64,000 nucleotides of DNA from Burkholderia diffusa (lineage in GTDB: Bacteria > Pseudomonadota > Gammaproteobacteria > Burkholderiales > Burkholderiaceae): assembly GCF_902499115.1 (NCBI RefSeq), contig NZ_CABVPN010000032.1, positions 1-64,000 on the forward strand, in the 5' to 3' direction. Positions within the stretch are counted from its first letter, which is position 1. Every line of letters begins with the position of its first letter. The position numbers were made by a program, and so were the translations under genes. Of this stretch, positions 18,396-26,491 are shown piece after piece. The notes beneath the pieces are model-generated. The model saw nothing but the letters and a program-made list of their open reading frames with translations. It was not told where the DNA came from and ran no database searches.

Positions 18396-18791
18396 ATGGC
18401 AGATATGAACGACATGACCTCGAGTGAATTCGAAGCCCTCCTGACGGCGCAACGCAGTGCCATGAACCGCGACGCTTCGGCGCCGGCGTCCACCGAGACG
18501 CCGACGCTGACGAAAGCGGAACTGGCAGAGCTGCTGTTCGACAGCGTCGGGCTGAACAAGCGTGAAGCGAAGGACATGGTCGAGGCGTTTTTCGAAGTGA
18601 TCCGCGACGCGCTCGAAAACGGCGAAAGCGTCAAGCTGTCGGGGTTCGGCAACTTCCAGCTGCGCGACAAGCCGCAGCGTCCGGGCCGCAATCCGAAGAC
18701 GGGCGAGGCGATTCCGATCGCGGCCCGCCGGGTGGTAACCTTCCACGCGAGCCAGAAGCTGAAGGCGCTGGTCGAAAACGGCGCGGAGTAA
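18396..18791 (+). CDS. ihfA: Integration host factor alpha subunit, N-terminally extended
   Basis: A 131-residue HU/IHF-family protein. The DNA-bending core begins near residue 37 (TLTKAELAELLFDSVGLNKREAKDMV), includes the GFGNFQLRDK turn and the beta-arm RPGRNPKTGEAIPI with the intercalating proline, and ends RRVVTFHASQKLKALV. Typical IHF-alpha is about 100 residues, so roughly 36 extra residues precede the core; the frame is open from ATG 18396 with no better internal start seen. It closes the pheST operon, as in many proteobacteria. Confidence 0.94.
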   Translation: MADMNDMTSSEFEALLTAQRSAMNRDASAPASTETPTLTKAELAELLFDSVGLNKREAKDMVEAFFEVIRDALENGESVKLSGFGNFQLRDKPQRPGRNPKTGEAIPIAARRVVTFHASQKLKALVENGAE

Positions 18792-18851
18792 CGCCCGCGC
18801 GCTGACGTCTCCGCGCGGCCGCCGCGCATCCTTAACGACGGTTAACCGACG

Positions 18852-19265
18852 ATGACCACTACGGTTGAGAAAGTCGTCTTGCCTCCGATTCCCGCGAAGC
18901 GCTACTTCACGATCGGTGAAGTCAGCGAATTGTGCGGGGTCAAGCCGCATGTGCTGCGTTACTGGGAACAGGAATTCACTCAGCTTAGGCCGGTGAAGCG
19001 GCGCGGCAATCGTCGGTATTACCAGCATCATGAAGTGCTGCTGATCCGGCGGATTCGCGAGTTGCTGTACGAACAGGGGTTCACGATCAACGGGGCACGC
19101 AACCGGCTCGATTCACCGAGCGGCGAGCGCGCTGCCGGCGCACCGGTCGAGCCTGACGTGCTGGCCGCCGATGCGCGTGCATCGGGCAAGCCGGGGGCAA
19201 CGGTCGACGTGATCGCGCTGAGGCAGGCGCTCCTCGACGTGATCGACGGACTGAAGCACCACTGA
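18852..19265 (+). CDS. MerR-family transcriptional regulator
   Basis: A 137-residue protein with an N-terminal MerR winged helix: RYFTIGEVSELCGVKPHVLRYWEQEFTQL, then RRYYQHHEVLLIRRIRELLYEQGFTI. The C-terminal half is short and lacks the metal-binding cysteines of MerR/CueR/SoxR-type sensors. A MerR gene next to ihfA is common in proteobacteria. It lies 60 bp after ihfA and is followed by a terminator, so it is probably the last gene of the thrS operon. The ligand is unknown. Confidence 0.92.
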   Translation: MTTTVEKVVLPPIPAKRYFTIGEVSELCGVKPHVLRYWEQEFTQLRPVKRRGNRRYYQHHEVLLIRRIRELLYEQGFTINGARNRLDSPSGERAAGAPVEPDVLAADARASGKPGATVDVIALRQALLDVIDGLKHH

Positions 19266-19287
19266 GCACAACGCTCGGATCAAAATG

Positions 19288-19321
19288 AAGCCCGGTGTGC
19301 GAAGCGCCACCGGGCTTTTTT
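19288..19321 (+). terminator. Intrinsic terminator after the MerR gene
   Basis: AAGCCCGGTG (19288-19297) pairs with CACCGGGCTT (19308-19317) and is followed by T4. It separates the thrS-ihfA-merR unit from the convergent lipoprotein gene and can also serve that gene. Confidence 0.9.
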
Positions 19322-19343
19322 CATGCACGCGGGCCCGCCCGGA

Positions 19344-21554
19344 TCAGCGCGACGCGAGCGGATTTGGCTTGCCCATGTCGACGACCAGCGTGCCGTCCGG
19401 CAGCATCCGCACCGAGCCTTGCGCGACCTGGCTGCGGTAGCCGTACAGGTCGAAGCGCATCGGGCCTGCCTCGGCCGAGTTCCGGATCAGCGCGCGCACG
19501 TTCAGTTCCAGCACGTTGAACATCTTCATGTCTCCGCCTTCCATCCACATGTAGCTCGGTGCGTCGATCTGCGGCCGCTTCGGCGCGGGTGCGTCGGCAA
19601 CCCGCCGGAACGTCAGGCGCAATCCGTCGCGTTCGACGGTGGCCTGGCCGAGCTTGCCGTTCAGCACGGGCGGCGGAAAGACGGTGTACTGGTCGAGCAC
19701 GAGCGTGTCGCCGCGCAGTTCCGCGCCGCGGCGCTGCAGCGGCGTCAGGGACGCGAGCTCGATGCCGAGCGAGCGCAGCAGCTTCGCCTGCGGGATGCCG
19801 AGCACCGACACCTGCGACGGCCGGAACGCGAGGTGCCGGTCGTCGAGCACCGAAAGCGAGCCCTTCATGTCGGTCGGAAGCCACACGCCGGGCACGTGAT
19901 TCCAGAGCTTGATGCCGCCCTGGACGCGCAGGTCCTGGCCATCCGCGCTCAACTGCAGGTCGTTCAGCGAGCGCGGCGAGTAGTCGAGCAGGTAGTTGTT
20001 GAAGAGCGCCGACATCGCCTTCCACGATTCGACGACCGTCCCGCCGAGAATGCGGATGTCGTACTGGTTCGGATCGTCGAGGTCGACCGGTTCGCCTGGC
20101 CGTTTCGCGATGAGCTGGACGTCGAGATCCTCGACGTGGAAGCCGATGTCGCCGGACAGGTTGAAGTCGACATTGTGCAGATGGATCGTCGGATTGCGGT
20201 TCGACACGTGCCGTTCGTTGAACGGAATGGCCGACGAGCGCCGCATCGCAACTTTCTGCATGCCGGGCTGCGTCGTGCCGGCCGCGAGTGCAAACGCTTC
20301 CCAGTGCTGGCGCGAGTCGTGTAGCGTAGTCTGCTGCGCGGCGAGGAAGCTGTCGTTCAGGCGGGCGGCCGTGCTGCCGAGCGCAGCGCCGCTCGCGGGG
20401 CCCGCGTACGACGGCATCCGGATCGCCATCGCGCCGCTTTCGTCGAAATTGAAATAGCCGGCCGATACCTGATCGCGATAGTGATACAGGTCGAACACGA
20501 AATTCTGGTCACGCTTCGTCGGATCGACAGGGCTGATCAGGATATCCGCGTTCATCGGCATCGAGCGCATGAACTTCACGTCGCCGCCGCGGATGTACAT
20601 CGCCTGTTGCGGCGCGTTCGCGGGCAGCGCGAAGCCGGCGTGCGAGCCGTCGTCGAGCTTCAGGTCGAGGCCGGCCGGCGTCACGCGCAGCGCGGTGATC
20701 CTGATCTTCAGCCGCGGCGGCGGCATCAACTTGTCGACCGACATCACGAGGTCGTCGCCGGCGAGCCGTGCGATCGGGGTCTCGATCTTCAACAGATCGG
20801 CCATCTTCACGTTGGCCGCACGCATCACCGGCTGCGCGTTGATGCCCGACACGCGCACGCCGGTCGGGTGGAATACGAGCTGGCTGCCGTCGCGAATCGT
20901 GAGCGTGCCGGTCAGCGAGAACGGCACCCAGCCATCGCGCTGCATCTCGCCCTGCAGATGGATCACGCCATCGCCTGCCGATACGGCGAGGTTGCGCAGC
21001 GGCGCGTTGCGGTAACCGAAGATGTACGTGTTGAAGAGGGCGGTTAGCTTCGCGTTGTCGAGCGTGACCGTGCCTTCATGCACGTCGATCTCGAAACTCG
21101 TCGGATCGTCGAACACGATCGGTGCGCCGGCCTGCGTCGGCACGAGTGTCGCGGACAGTTGATGGATGAAGAAGCCAAGGTTGTTGACGATACGGAAATC
21201 GACATCGCGCAGGAATGTCATCGCACCGCTCTGGCCCGAGTCGCGCAGCGTGAACGGGCGCGGCTGCGTGAGGCTGAGCGACGCGAGCGACGGCACCGTG
21301 CGGGCGATCTGCTGTTCGCGGGCGAGGCGTTCGGCCTTGGTGCGCTCGATCTTCGTCGACGAGACCGACGCGGTCCCGTCGCGCTGTGCGCCGGGTTCCG
21401 CGCAGCCGGCGCAGAACAGCGCGAGCGCAAGCGCGCCGCAGCCGAGCGCACGAGAGGTGCCAAGTGAAACCGACGCGGCCGCGCGTCGCGGGCCGCTCAT
21501 CCAGTCGAAAAATGCCAAAGGCGTGCGATGGCCGCGCCGGACCGCATTCCGCAT
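19344..21554 (-). CDS. Large putative lipoprotein made of two homologous halves
   Basis: A 736-residue protein of unknown function. LALALFCAGC ends at Cys51 and looks like a lipobox, so lipidation is likely. The body has two repeats of about 275 residues (about 114-393 and 458-736). Matching landmarks are FLRDVDFRIV / LHNVDFNLSG, VFDDPTSFEIDVHEGTV / LDDPNQYDIRILGGTV, ALFNTYIFGY / ALFNNYLLDY, MYIRGGDVKFM / MWMEGGDMKMF and FDLYHYRDQV / FDLYGYRSQV. Alternating hydrophobic strands suggest a beta-rich, possibly lipid-binding fold (inference). Start 21554 is chosen for GGAG at good spacing; an ATG at 21500 would give a shorter signal peptide. Confidence 0.82.
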   Translation of the reverse strand: MRNAVRRGHRTPLAFFDWMSGPRRAAASVSLGTSRALGCGALALALFCAGCAEPGAQRDGTASVSSTKIERTKAERLAREQQIARTVPSLASLSLTQPRPFTLRDSGQSGAMTFLRDVDFRIVNNLGFFIHQLSATLVPTQAGAPIVFDDPTSFEIDVHEGTVTLDNAKLTALFNTYIFGYRNAPLRNLAVSAGDGVIHLQGEMQRDGWVPFSLTGTLTIRDGSQLVFHPTGVRVSGINAQPVMRAANVKMADLLKIETPIARLAGDDLVMSVDKLMPPPRLKIRITALRVTPAGLDLKLDDGSHAGFALPANAPQQAMYIRGGDVKFMRSMPMNADILISPVDPTKRDQNFVFDLYHYRDQVSAGYFNFDESGAMAIRMPSYAGPASGAALGSTAARLNDSFLAAQQTTLHDSRQHWEAFALAAGTTQPGMQKVAMRRSSAIPFNERHVSNRNPTIHLHNVDFNLSGDIGFHVEDLDVQLIAKRPGEPVDLDDPNQYDIRILGGTVVESWKAMSALFNNYLLDYSPRSLNDLQLSADGQDLRVQGGIKLWNHVPGVWLPTDMKGSLSVLDDRHLAFRPSQVSVLGIPQAKLLRSLGIELASLTPLQRRGAELRGDTLVLDQYTVFPPPVLNGKLGQATVERDGLRLTFRRVADAPAPKRPQIDAPSYMWMEGGDMKMFNVLELNVRALIRNSAEAGPMRFDLYGYRSQVAQGSVRMLPDGTLVVDMGKPNPLASR

Positions 21555-21913
21555 CGTCTGTCTCCATGTCTTGTTGTGCTCGGCGAGGGCGTGCGGCGGA
21601 TGCGCGGCGCGGACGTCGATGCCGTGCAGTGTGGCATAGCGTGCTAGAGCGGCGTAACCAAACAGCGGGCGTCCGGGCAGGACCGGCCGGCGCGCGACGG
21701 GACAATGGATTCGCGGCGGCGGGGCGGAAAAATCAAACGGTTGTTTGGTTTTGCGGTCGAAGCGGGCGGCGCGCGTTGCGCCGGATCGGCAAACCCGGCG
21801 TCGGCGTTGGCTGACGCGGGGTTACATGCCGGATGAAGGCGGTGTCCGATCCGGGGCGCAGACGGCGGGCGGGGGCGACGGACGCACCTGCGCTATCGCC
21901 GCCTGCGGACCGA
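21555..21913. other. Intergenic region without a recognised gene
   Basis: These 359 bp lie between two minus-strand genes and should hold the promoter of the repeat lipoprotein. A weak A/T-rich hairpin (around 21731-21750; CAAAC/GTTTG core followed by TTT on the minus strand) could end the phosphatase transcript. Nothing else was seen. Confidence 0.4.
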
Positions 21914-22792
21914 TCAGACCAGCATGCTCTGCCGGATTGCATTCTGCGTCGTCTGGTCCAGTTGCAGACCGTTATCGATGTACGACGCCATCGAGCCGTA
22001 TGACGCGACGACCTGATCGAATGCCGCCTGCATATAGGCGGCTTGCGCGCCCTGCAGCGCGGCCATCATGTCGGCCGCATCCTGCCCGCCGCTCTTGCGC
22101 GCCTGTGCGACATAGGCGGCGATTTCCGACGCGCTGTAGATGTTGGTCAGCAGATAGTCGGCGAGGATCGTCTGCCGTGGGACACCGAGAATCGTGTGCA
22201 GAATGGCCGTCGCCCAGCCGGTGCGATCCTTGCCGGCCGTGCAGTGGAAGACCAGGTTGCCGCCGGACGCGGCAAAGCCGGCGAATAGCGTGTGGAAACT
22301 CGTCCGCGCCGTTTCCGACGTCACGAACGCCCGATACATGCTTTGCATGAAGGCCGTGGCAGTCGCGCCATCGGTCGGAAGCGGACCAATACTGGCGGCG
22401 CCGAGCACGTTGAGGTTCTGCCAGGTGGCGCCGGCCAATGGCACATCCGGCTGCGCGTGAATCTCCGCGGTCGTGCGCAGGTCGTACACGTGCGTGATGC
22501 CGAGCGTATCGACCGTTGCGAGGTCGGCCGCGGACAGCGCGAGCGCGGACGACCGGTAGATCACGCCTTTCTTCATCGCTGAACCACTCGCGGAGGCATA
22601 GCCCGTTCCGTCCGGTCCCCCGGTGTCGCGAAAGTTCGCTGCCGAAGTGAGCCTGGGCGTCGTGACGGGGGCTACCGCGATCGAGTCGCCGCCGCACGCG
22701 GACAGAAGATACGCGTCTCCCAGCATGATGCCGATCGTGCCGGCACCCAGCCGGAGAAAGTGTCGACGGGAAATGTCGTTTTTCTGAGTCAT
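21914..22792 (-). CDS. Tat-type lipoprotein tyrosine/serine protein phosphatase
   Basis: A 292-residue protein. The N-terminus has a twin-arginine motif (SRRHFLRLGAG) and then LLSACGG, a lipobox with Cys33, so it may be a folded, Tat-exported lipoprotein. The phosphatase signature VFHCTAGKDRTG (Cys184, Arg190) belongs to the Y_phosphatase3 group of bacterial Tyr/Ser phosphatases, which also act on phosphoinositides in some species. SAANFRDTGG near the start of the mature part is typical. Its target outside the cytoplasm is unknown. No partner gene is adjacent. Confidence 0.87.
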   Translation of the reverse strand: MTQKNDISRRHFLRLGAGTIGIMLGDAYLLSACGGDSIAVAPVTTPRLTSAANFRDTGGPDGTGYASASGSAMKKGVIYRSSALALSAADLATVDTLGITHVYDLRTTAEIHAQPDVPLAGATWQNLNVLGAASIGPLPTDGATATAFMQSMYRAFVTSETARTSFHTLFAGFAASGGNLVFHCTAGKDRTGWATAILHTILGVPRQTILADYLLTNIYSASEIAAYVAQARKSGGQDAADMMAALQGAQAAYMQAAFDQVVASYGSMASYIDNGLQLDQTTQNAIRQSMLV

Positions 22793-23126
22793 TCACTGGC
22801 CTTTGTCTGAGACGGTGACGGGACGTCGCGACCGCCGTTGCGATCGAAACCGCCGCCGGCGTGCCGCGCAGCGCGGCAAAGCGGAGATGTGCCATATCGA
22901 TCGGCATGCAGTCGGACGATGTGCCGTGCGCATTGATCTCGCGCCGGGCAAGCGCACGGTAGCGATCCGCGACGAATCGGCCATCGTCCTTTTCGATTAA
23001 GGCGCGACACAGGTTGCCCCTGCGAATCGCGCAACTTGCCGCACGTGCGACGGCGGCGGCGCGGTAAGATCGGCATCAGTGGCTGGATGGATCACAAAGC
23101 ATGGTGGCCGACACGGGGGAGGCGTC
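22793..23126. other. Divergent intergenic region without a recognised gene
   Basis: These 334 bp separate the minus-strand phosphatase from the plus-strand methyltransferase and must contain both promoters. Small open frames exist on both strands but lack ribosome-binding sites or family resemblance. No clear operator was seen. Confidence 0.4.
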
Positions 23127-23840
23127 ATGGATCTGAAGGAGCTCGACGTACTGGGAGCGGATGTAGGCGATCACTGGTACTACGCGTCGAAGGCGAGCGC
23201 GATCCGTCGGTTTCTGGGCACGTCGGACACGAACCGCATACTCGACGTCGGTGCCGGCTCGGGCTTCTTTTCGAAGCATTTGCTCGAGCGCACGCAGGCG
23301 ACGGAAGCATGGTGTGTCGATACGAGCTATGCCGACGATACCGACGGGGAGGCGGCCGGCAAGCCCGTCCATTTTCGCCGTGCCGTCGATCGATTCGATG
23401 CCGATCTCGTGCTGCTGATGGATGTCCTTGAGCACGTCGACGACGATGTCGGGTTGCTTGCCCGCTACGTGGCGGGCGCGCCGAAGGGCAGCCGGTTCCT
23501 GATCACGGTTCCCGCGTTTCAGTTCCTGTGGAGCGCGCATGACGATTTTCTCGAGCACAAGCGCAGGTATACGCTCGCCGGTCTCGAAGACGTCGCGCGT
23601 CGTGCGGGGCTGGAGGTCGAGCGCGGCGCGTATTATTTCGGCCTCACGTTCCCGCTCGCGGCGGCATTGCGACTGAGCGAGCGGGCGCGTCGACAACCGC
23701 GCGAACCGGCGTCGCAGTTGCGCCGGCACCATCCGGTCGTCAACGGTTTGCTCAAGCTGATCTGCCGAGCCGAGCTACCGATGTTCCGGTTCAACCGGGT
23801 GGCGGGCCTCACGGTCATCTGTGTCGCGCGTCGACGGTAA
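23127..23840 (+). CDS. Class I SAM-dependent methyltransferase
   Basis: A 237-residue protein. Motif I ILDVGAGSGFFSKHLLE is at about residues 38-54, followed by a D-containing strand 2 (WCVDTSY) and LVLLMDVLEHVDDDVGLL, typical of class I methyltransferases. PAFQFLWSAHDDFLEHKRRYT resembles those acting on lipids, glycans or small molecules rather than nucleic acids. The C-terminal third is Arg-rich with a hydrophobic stretch that may contact the membrane. Start 23127 is chosen for GGGGGAGG just upstream. The substrate is unknown. Confidence 0.85.
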   Translation: MDLKELDVLGADVGDHWYYASKASAIRRFLGTSDTNRILDVGAGSGFFSKHLLERTQATEAWCVDTSYADDTDGEAAGKPVHFRRAVDRFDADLVLLMDVLEHVDDDVGLLARYVAGAPKGSRFLITVPAFQFLWSAHDDFLEHKRRYTLAGLEDVARRAGLEVERGAYYFGLTFPLAAALRLSERARRQPREPASQLRRHHPVVNGLLKLICRAELPMFRFNRVAGLTVICVARRR

Positions 23841-24011
23841 GCATGCGGCGGATCGCATGGCCGGAGCGTGACGAGCGGGATGCACGTTGCCGCCCGTATC
23901 GAAGCCGTCTTGTCCCGTTTGATCATGTCGCAAAAAATTTCACGGGAACATGCACAAAATGCATGCGACCCGTTCTAAACCGGCCAACTGTCTGTTATAA
24001 TTTTTTTCTTT

Positions 24012-24088
<77 letters not shown>

Positions 24089-24095
24089 GACAAAG

Positions 24096-24130
24096 AACCC
24101 GCGTCAGTTCAGGCTGACGCGGGTTTTTTC
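24096..24130 (+). terminator. Intrinsic terminator of tRNA-Pro
   Basis: A perfect 12-bp stem AACCCGCGTCAG / CTGACGCGGGTT (24096-24107, 24114-24125) with loop TTCAGG, followed by T4. It begins 8 bp after the tRNA. Confidence 0.93.
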
Positions 24131-24229
24131 TTGCCGGTCGCTTTTTTGCACATCCCGGCGCGGCCCCGGTAAAATGCAAGGTTGATCCACGGAAAGCGCC
24201 GTGATTTAGCGGAAGAGGATTCCCCGAAC

Positions 24230-25438
24230 ATGACTGATCTTCGTCTTACCATGCGGTTTGCTGCAGTGCTCGCCACCGGCGCGCTCGTTGCCGGTTGCGG
24301 TACGTCGTCGCCCACGAAAGTGGACTACAAGAGCGATTCGAAATCGAAGGAAGCGTCGCTCGCAGTGCCGCCCAACATGCTCGACGAGACGGCCGATCAG
24401 CGTTCGCTGCCGCCACAGGGCGGCGCGACTTCCCTGTCCGCGCTTCAGCGGGTGCAGCACGCGGCGCCCGCGACGGACACCGTCGCGCCCGCCGTGACCG
24501 GCATGCATATTCAGCGCGATGGCACCGAGAGCTGGCTCGTGATCGACAGCAAGAAGCCCGCCGACATCTGGCCGCAAGTTCGCCGTTTCTGGCAGGAGCA
24601 GGGCTTCCTGCTCGTCGTCGACCAGCGCGACAAGGGCGTGATGGAAACCGACTGGAACGAAACCCATCCGCAGATCAACGACGGCCTGATCCGCAGCGTG
24701 ATCTCCAAGGCGATGGGCAATTCGTACGTGACCGCCGAGCGCAACAAGTACCGCACGCGCCTCGATTCGGCGCCGAACGGCGGCACCTACGTGTTCATCA
24801 GCCAGAAGGGCATGCGTGAGGCGATCACCGGCGCGAACAACGATTCGAGCAAGTGGGAAGCGAAACCGAACGATCCGGCGCTCGAGACCGAATACCTGAA
24901 GCGGTTGATGGCGGTGCTCGCACAGAACGATCAGCGCGCGAAGAATGGCGAGCCGCCGATCGCGAACATCAACGACAACACGGTGCAGAAGGACAAGAAG
25001 GCGGATACCGACGCATCGAAGGCCGCCGCCGCTGCGATCGCTGCGCAGAACGTCGCGCGTACGTCGTCGCAAGCGAACGACGTCGATTCGGCCGCGGTGC
25101 CGTCCGAAGTTACGCTCGGCGAGCCGTACGACCGGTCGTGGCTGCATGTCGGCCTCGCACTCGATCGCGCGAACTTCACGGTTGACGATCGCGATCGCAC
25201 GAAGGGTCTGTTTTTCGTGCGTTATGTCGATCCGAAGGATCTCAGCTCGGCCGAGCAGGGCTTCTGGAGCCAGCTGTTCCACGGCAAGAAGGAAAAGCAG
25301 GCGAAGCAGTATCGCGTCAACGTGAAGGCGCTGACACCCGACCAGACGCGTGTGGCAGTCGTCGATGACTCGGGCGCGATCGATACGTCGGGTCCGGCCC
25401 GGCAGATCATGGGGCTGCTCGTGAATCAGCTGCGCTGA
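24230..25438 (+). CDS. bamC: Outer membrane protein assembly factor BamC (NlpB-like lipoprotein)
   Basis: A 402-residue lipoprotein. The signal peptide ends in ALVAGC (Cys about 23). An unstructured segment with VPPNMLDETADQRSLPPQGG follows, resembling the BamC lasso that binds BamD. Two helix-grip domains come next: the first around ESWLVIDSKKPADIWPQVRRFWQEQGFLLV, the second around RSWLHVGLALDRANFTVDDRDRTKGLFFVRYVDP. BamC is an accessory lipoprotein of the BAM complex. Start 24230 has GGAAGAGG upstream. Its own terminator follows, so it appears monocistronic here. Confidence 0.9.
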   Translation: MTDLRLTMRFAAVLATGALVAGCGTSSPTKVDYKSDSKSKEASLAVPPNMLDETADQRSLPPQGGATSLSALQRVQHAAPATDTVAPAVTGMHIQRDGTESWLVIDSKKPADIWPQVRRFWQEQGFLLVVDQRDKGVMETDWNETHPQINDGLIRSVISKAMGNSYVTAERNKYRTRLDSAPNGGTYVFISQKGMREAITGANNDSSKWEAKPNDPALETEYLKRLMAVLAQNDQRAKNGEPPIANINDNTVQKDKKADTDASKAAAAAIAAQNVARTSSQANDVDSAAVPSEVTLGEPYDRSWLHVGLALDRANFTVDDRDRTKGLFFVRYVDPKDLSSAEQGFWSQLFHGKKEKQAKQYRVNVKALTPDQTRVAVVDDSGAIDTSGPARQIMGLLVNQLR

Positions 25439-25463
25439 TCGCGGTACGCTCCCGCTCTTCGAA

Positions 25464-25491
25464 AAAGCCCGCCTTCCGGCGGGCTTTTTTT
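25464..25491 (+). terminator. Intrinsic terminator of bamC
   Basis: AAAGCCCGCC (25464-25473) pairs with GGCGGGCTTT (25478-25487) around TTCC, followed by a T run. Confidence 0.92.
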
Positions 25492-25552
25492 ATGGTCGCG
25501 CGCACCTGCCGATTCTGGCGTGTGCGGGACGTTCGTGTCCCTCTATCGTGAC

Positions 25553-25595
25553 GTTACGTAACATTCGCGCGTTACGGCGGCGGAACGGGTGTTAC
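25553..25595. promoter_or_regulatory. GTTAC/GTAAC repeat cluster, candidate enhancer site
   Basis: GTTACGTAAC (25553-25562), GTTACG (25571-25576) and GTTAC (25591-25595) recur at 18-20 bp spacing. The CGTAAC and GTTACG units form an inverted repeat. They lie about 85-130 bp upstream of the predicted sigma-54 start, a normal distance for enhancer-binding-protein sites. The same hexamers occur upstream of the sigma-54-type promoter at 62404. Confidence 0.45.
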
Positions 25596-25654
25596 ATCGT
25601 CGTGACCGAGAAAAATATCCTTATGGATCAATGGCATGCTTTCGAAAGTGCACC

Positions 25655-25670
25655 TGGCACGCAAACTGCT
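25655..25670 (+). promoter_or_regulatory. Candidate sigma-54 (-24/-12) promoter
   Basis: TGGCACG-CAAA-CTGCT matches TGGCACG-N4-TTGCW except for one T. The invariant GG (25656-25657) and GC (25668-25669) are exactly 10 bp apart. Expected start is near 25681. No gene begins soon after it; a structured region ending in a terminator does. Confidence 0.6.
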
Positions 25671-25680
25671 TTATAAGTGG

Positions 25681-25891
25681 GAATCGTTAGAACAGGGAGG
25701 ATGGCGTCAGAGACCGGGCGGGTGTCGCGAGCGCCCGGACAACGGTTTCGACGTCTTCAGATGCCAGCGCTGCGAGCGCTGGCGTAACCGATGACGACCC
25801 GCGCCGCGCGCGGGTCTCGATGGCCCCGTCGCCTATCCTCGTAGGGCGACGGTTTCGCCCGCGCTTCTTCTGAAGCGCGGGCAATTTTTTT
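25681..25891 (+). ncRNA. Candidate structured small RNA, sigma-54-type promoter
   Basis: From the predicted start to the T-run is about 211 nt with five successive hairpins: CCGGGCG/CGCCCGG (25714-25738), GCCAGCGCT/AGCGCTGGC (25763-25783), GACCCGCG/CGCGGGTC (25796-25816), CCGTCGCC/GGCGACGG (25826-25852) and terminator GCCCGCGCTTC/GAAGCGCGGGC (25857-25882) followed by AATTTTTTT. The T-run and promoter agree on the plus strand. It does not match 6S, tmRNA, SRP or RNase P patterns. A 28-codon frame opens at 25701 after GGGAGG with no spacer. Presence of an RNA is inferred, not shown. Confidence 0.55.
25857..25891 (+). terminator. Intrinsic terminator of the candidate small RNA
   Basis: A perfect 11-bp stem GCCCGCGCTTC/GAAGCGCGGGC with loop TTCT, then AA and seven T. 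No plus-strand protein gene precedes it within 400 bp, so it needs another transcript to explain it. Confidence 0.88.
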
Positions 25892-26155
25892 GGTGCGGCC
25901 GAAATGCGAGGCATGGCGATCCGGCGGGTACTGGATTCGCTGATTCGCAATCTTTTCTGAATTGGGGGCGTTGGCGCGTGTTCGTCGAGTGCCGCGACGG
26001 CCAGGTCGCTTTGGCCGTGCATGCGCGTTCCGCGCACAGTCCGGCTTGTCGCGACGCGGCCTTGGACTGGATTGACCGGCCCGGGATCCGTGTGCTGTCG
26101 AAGCTCGCGTGAGCAGGGTGGTGCGGCCGGACACGTTGCCGGCCGCCGCGACGCG

Positions 26156-26413
26156 TCAGTGCGACGTGTCGGGTACGTCGAGAATCAGGATGATCGTCCA
26201 GTCGGCGTCGCCGTCGTGGTGATACTGGCGTTCGGCGACGATGAACGGTTGCTGCTTGCCTTGCGGGCCGAGGAACAGCACGTCGCCCTCCATCGGCAGG
26301 CACTCGATCGGCGGCAGCGCGAGGAAGGCGTCTTCCGAGCCGCGCGGCATCAGTTGCTTGATCTTGCGAGTGGCTGCTTCTGTCCACTCGATGTCGAGTT
26401 GAATGTTGCTCAT
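26156..26413 (-). CDS. Small cytoplasmic protein of unknown function
   Basis: An 85-residue acidic protein (MSNIQLDIEWTEAATRKIKQL, ending WTIILILDVPDTSH). It has no signal peptide or membrane segment. The composition is balanced, the coding frame is clean and GAGGACAGC precedes the ATG, so it looks real. GDVLFLGPQGKQQPFIVAERQYH suggests a small beta domain. No family is recognised. Confidence 0.72.
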   Translation of the reverse strand: MSNIQLDIEWTEAATRKIKQLMPRGSEDAFLALPPIECLPMEGDVLFLGPQGKQQPFIVAERQYHHDGDADWTIILILDVPDTSH

Positions 26414-26491
26414 GCTGTCCTCCGCACCGGGGTGCGCACGGGTGGAAAATTTCGGTGCGCGACTTTAGCACAGCGCGCAGGCGCCGCAACC

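Noticed and set aside
22803..23000. 65-codon plus-strand frame between the phosphatase and methyltransferase genes
   Set aside because: Arg-rich start, no ribosome-binding site or recognised family; treated as non-coding.
25687..26134. Minus-strand open frames of 116 and 125 codons opposite the candidate small RNA
   Set aside because: Arg/Pro/Ala-rich composition typical of antisense frames in GC-rich DNA, no ribosome-binding site, and overlap with the hairpin ladder and terminator.
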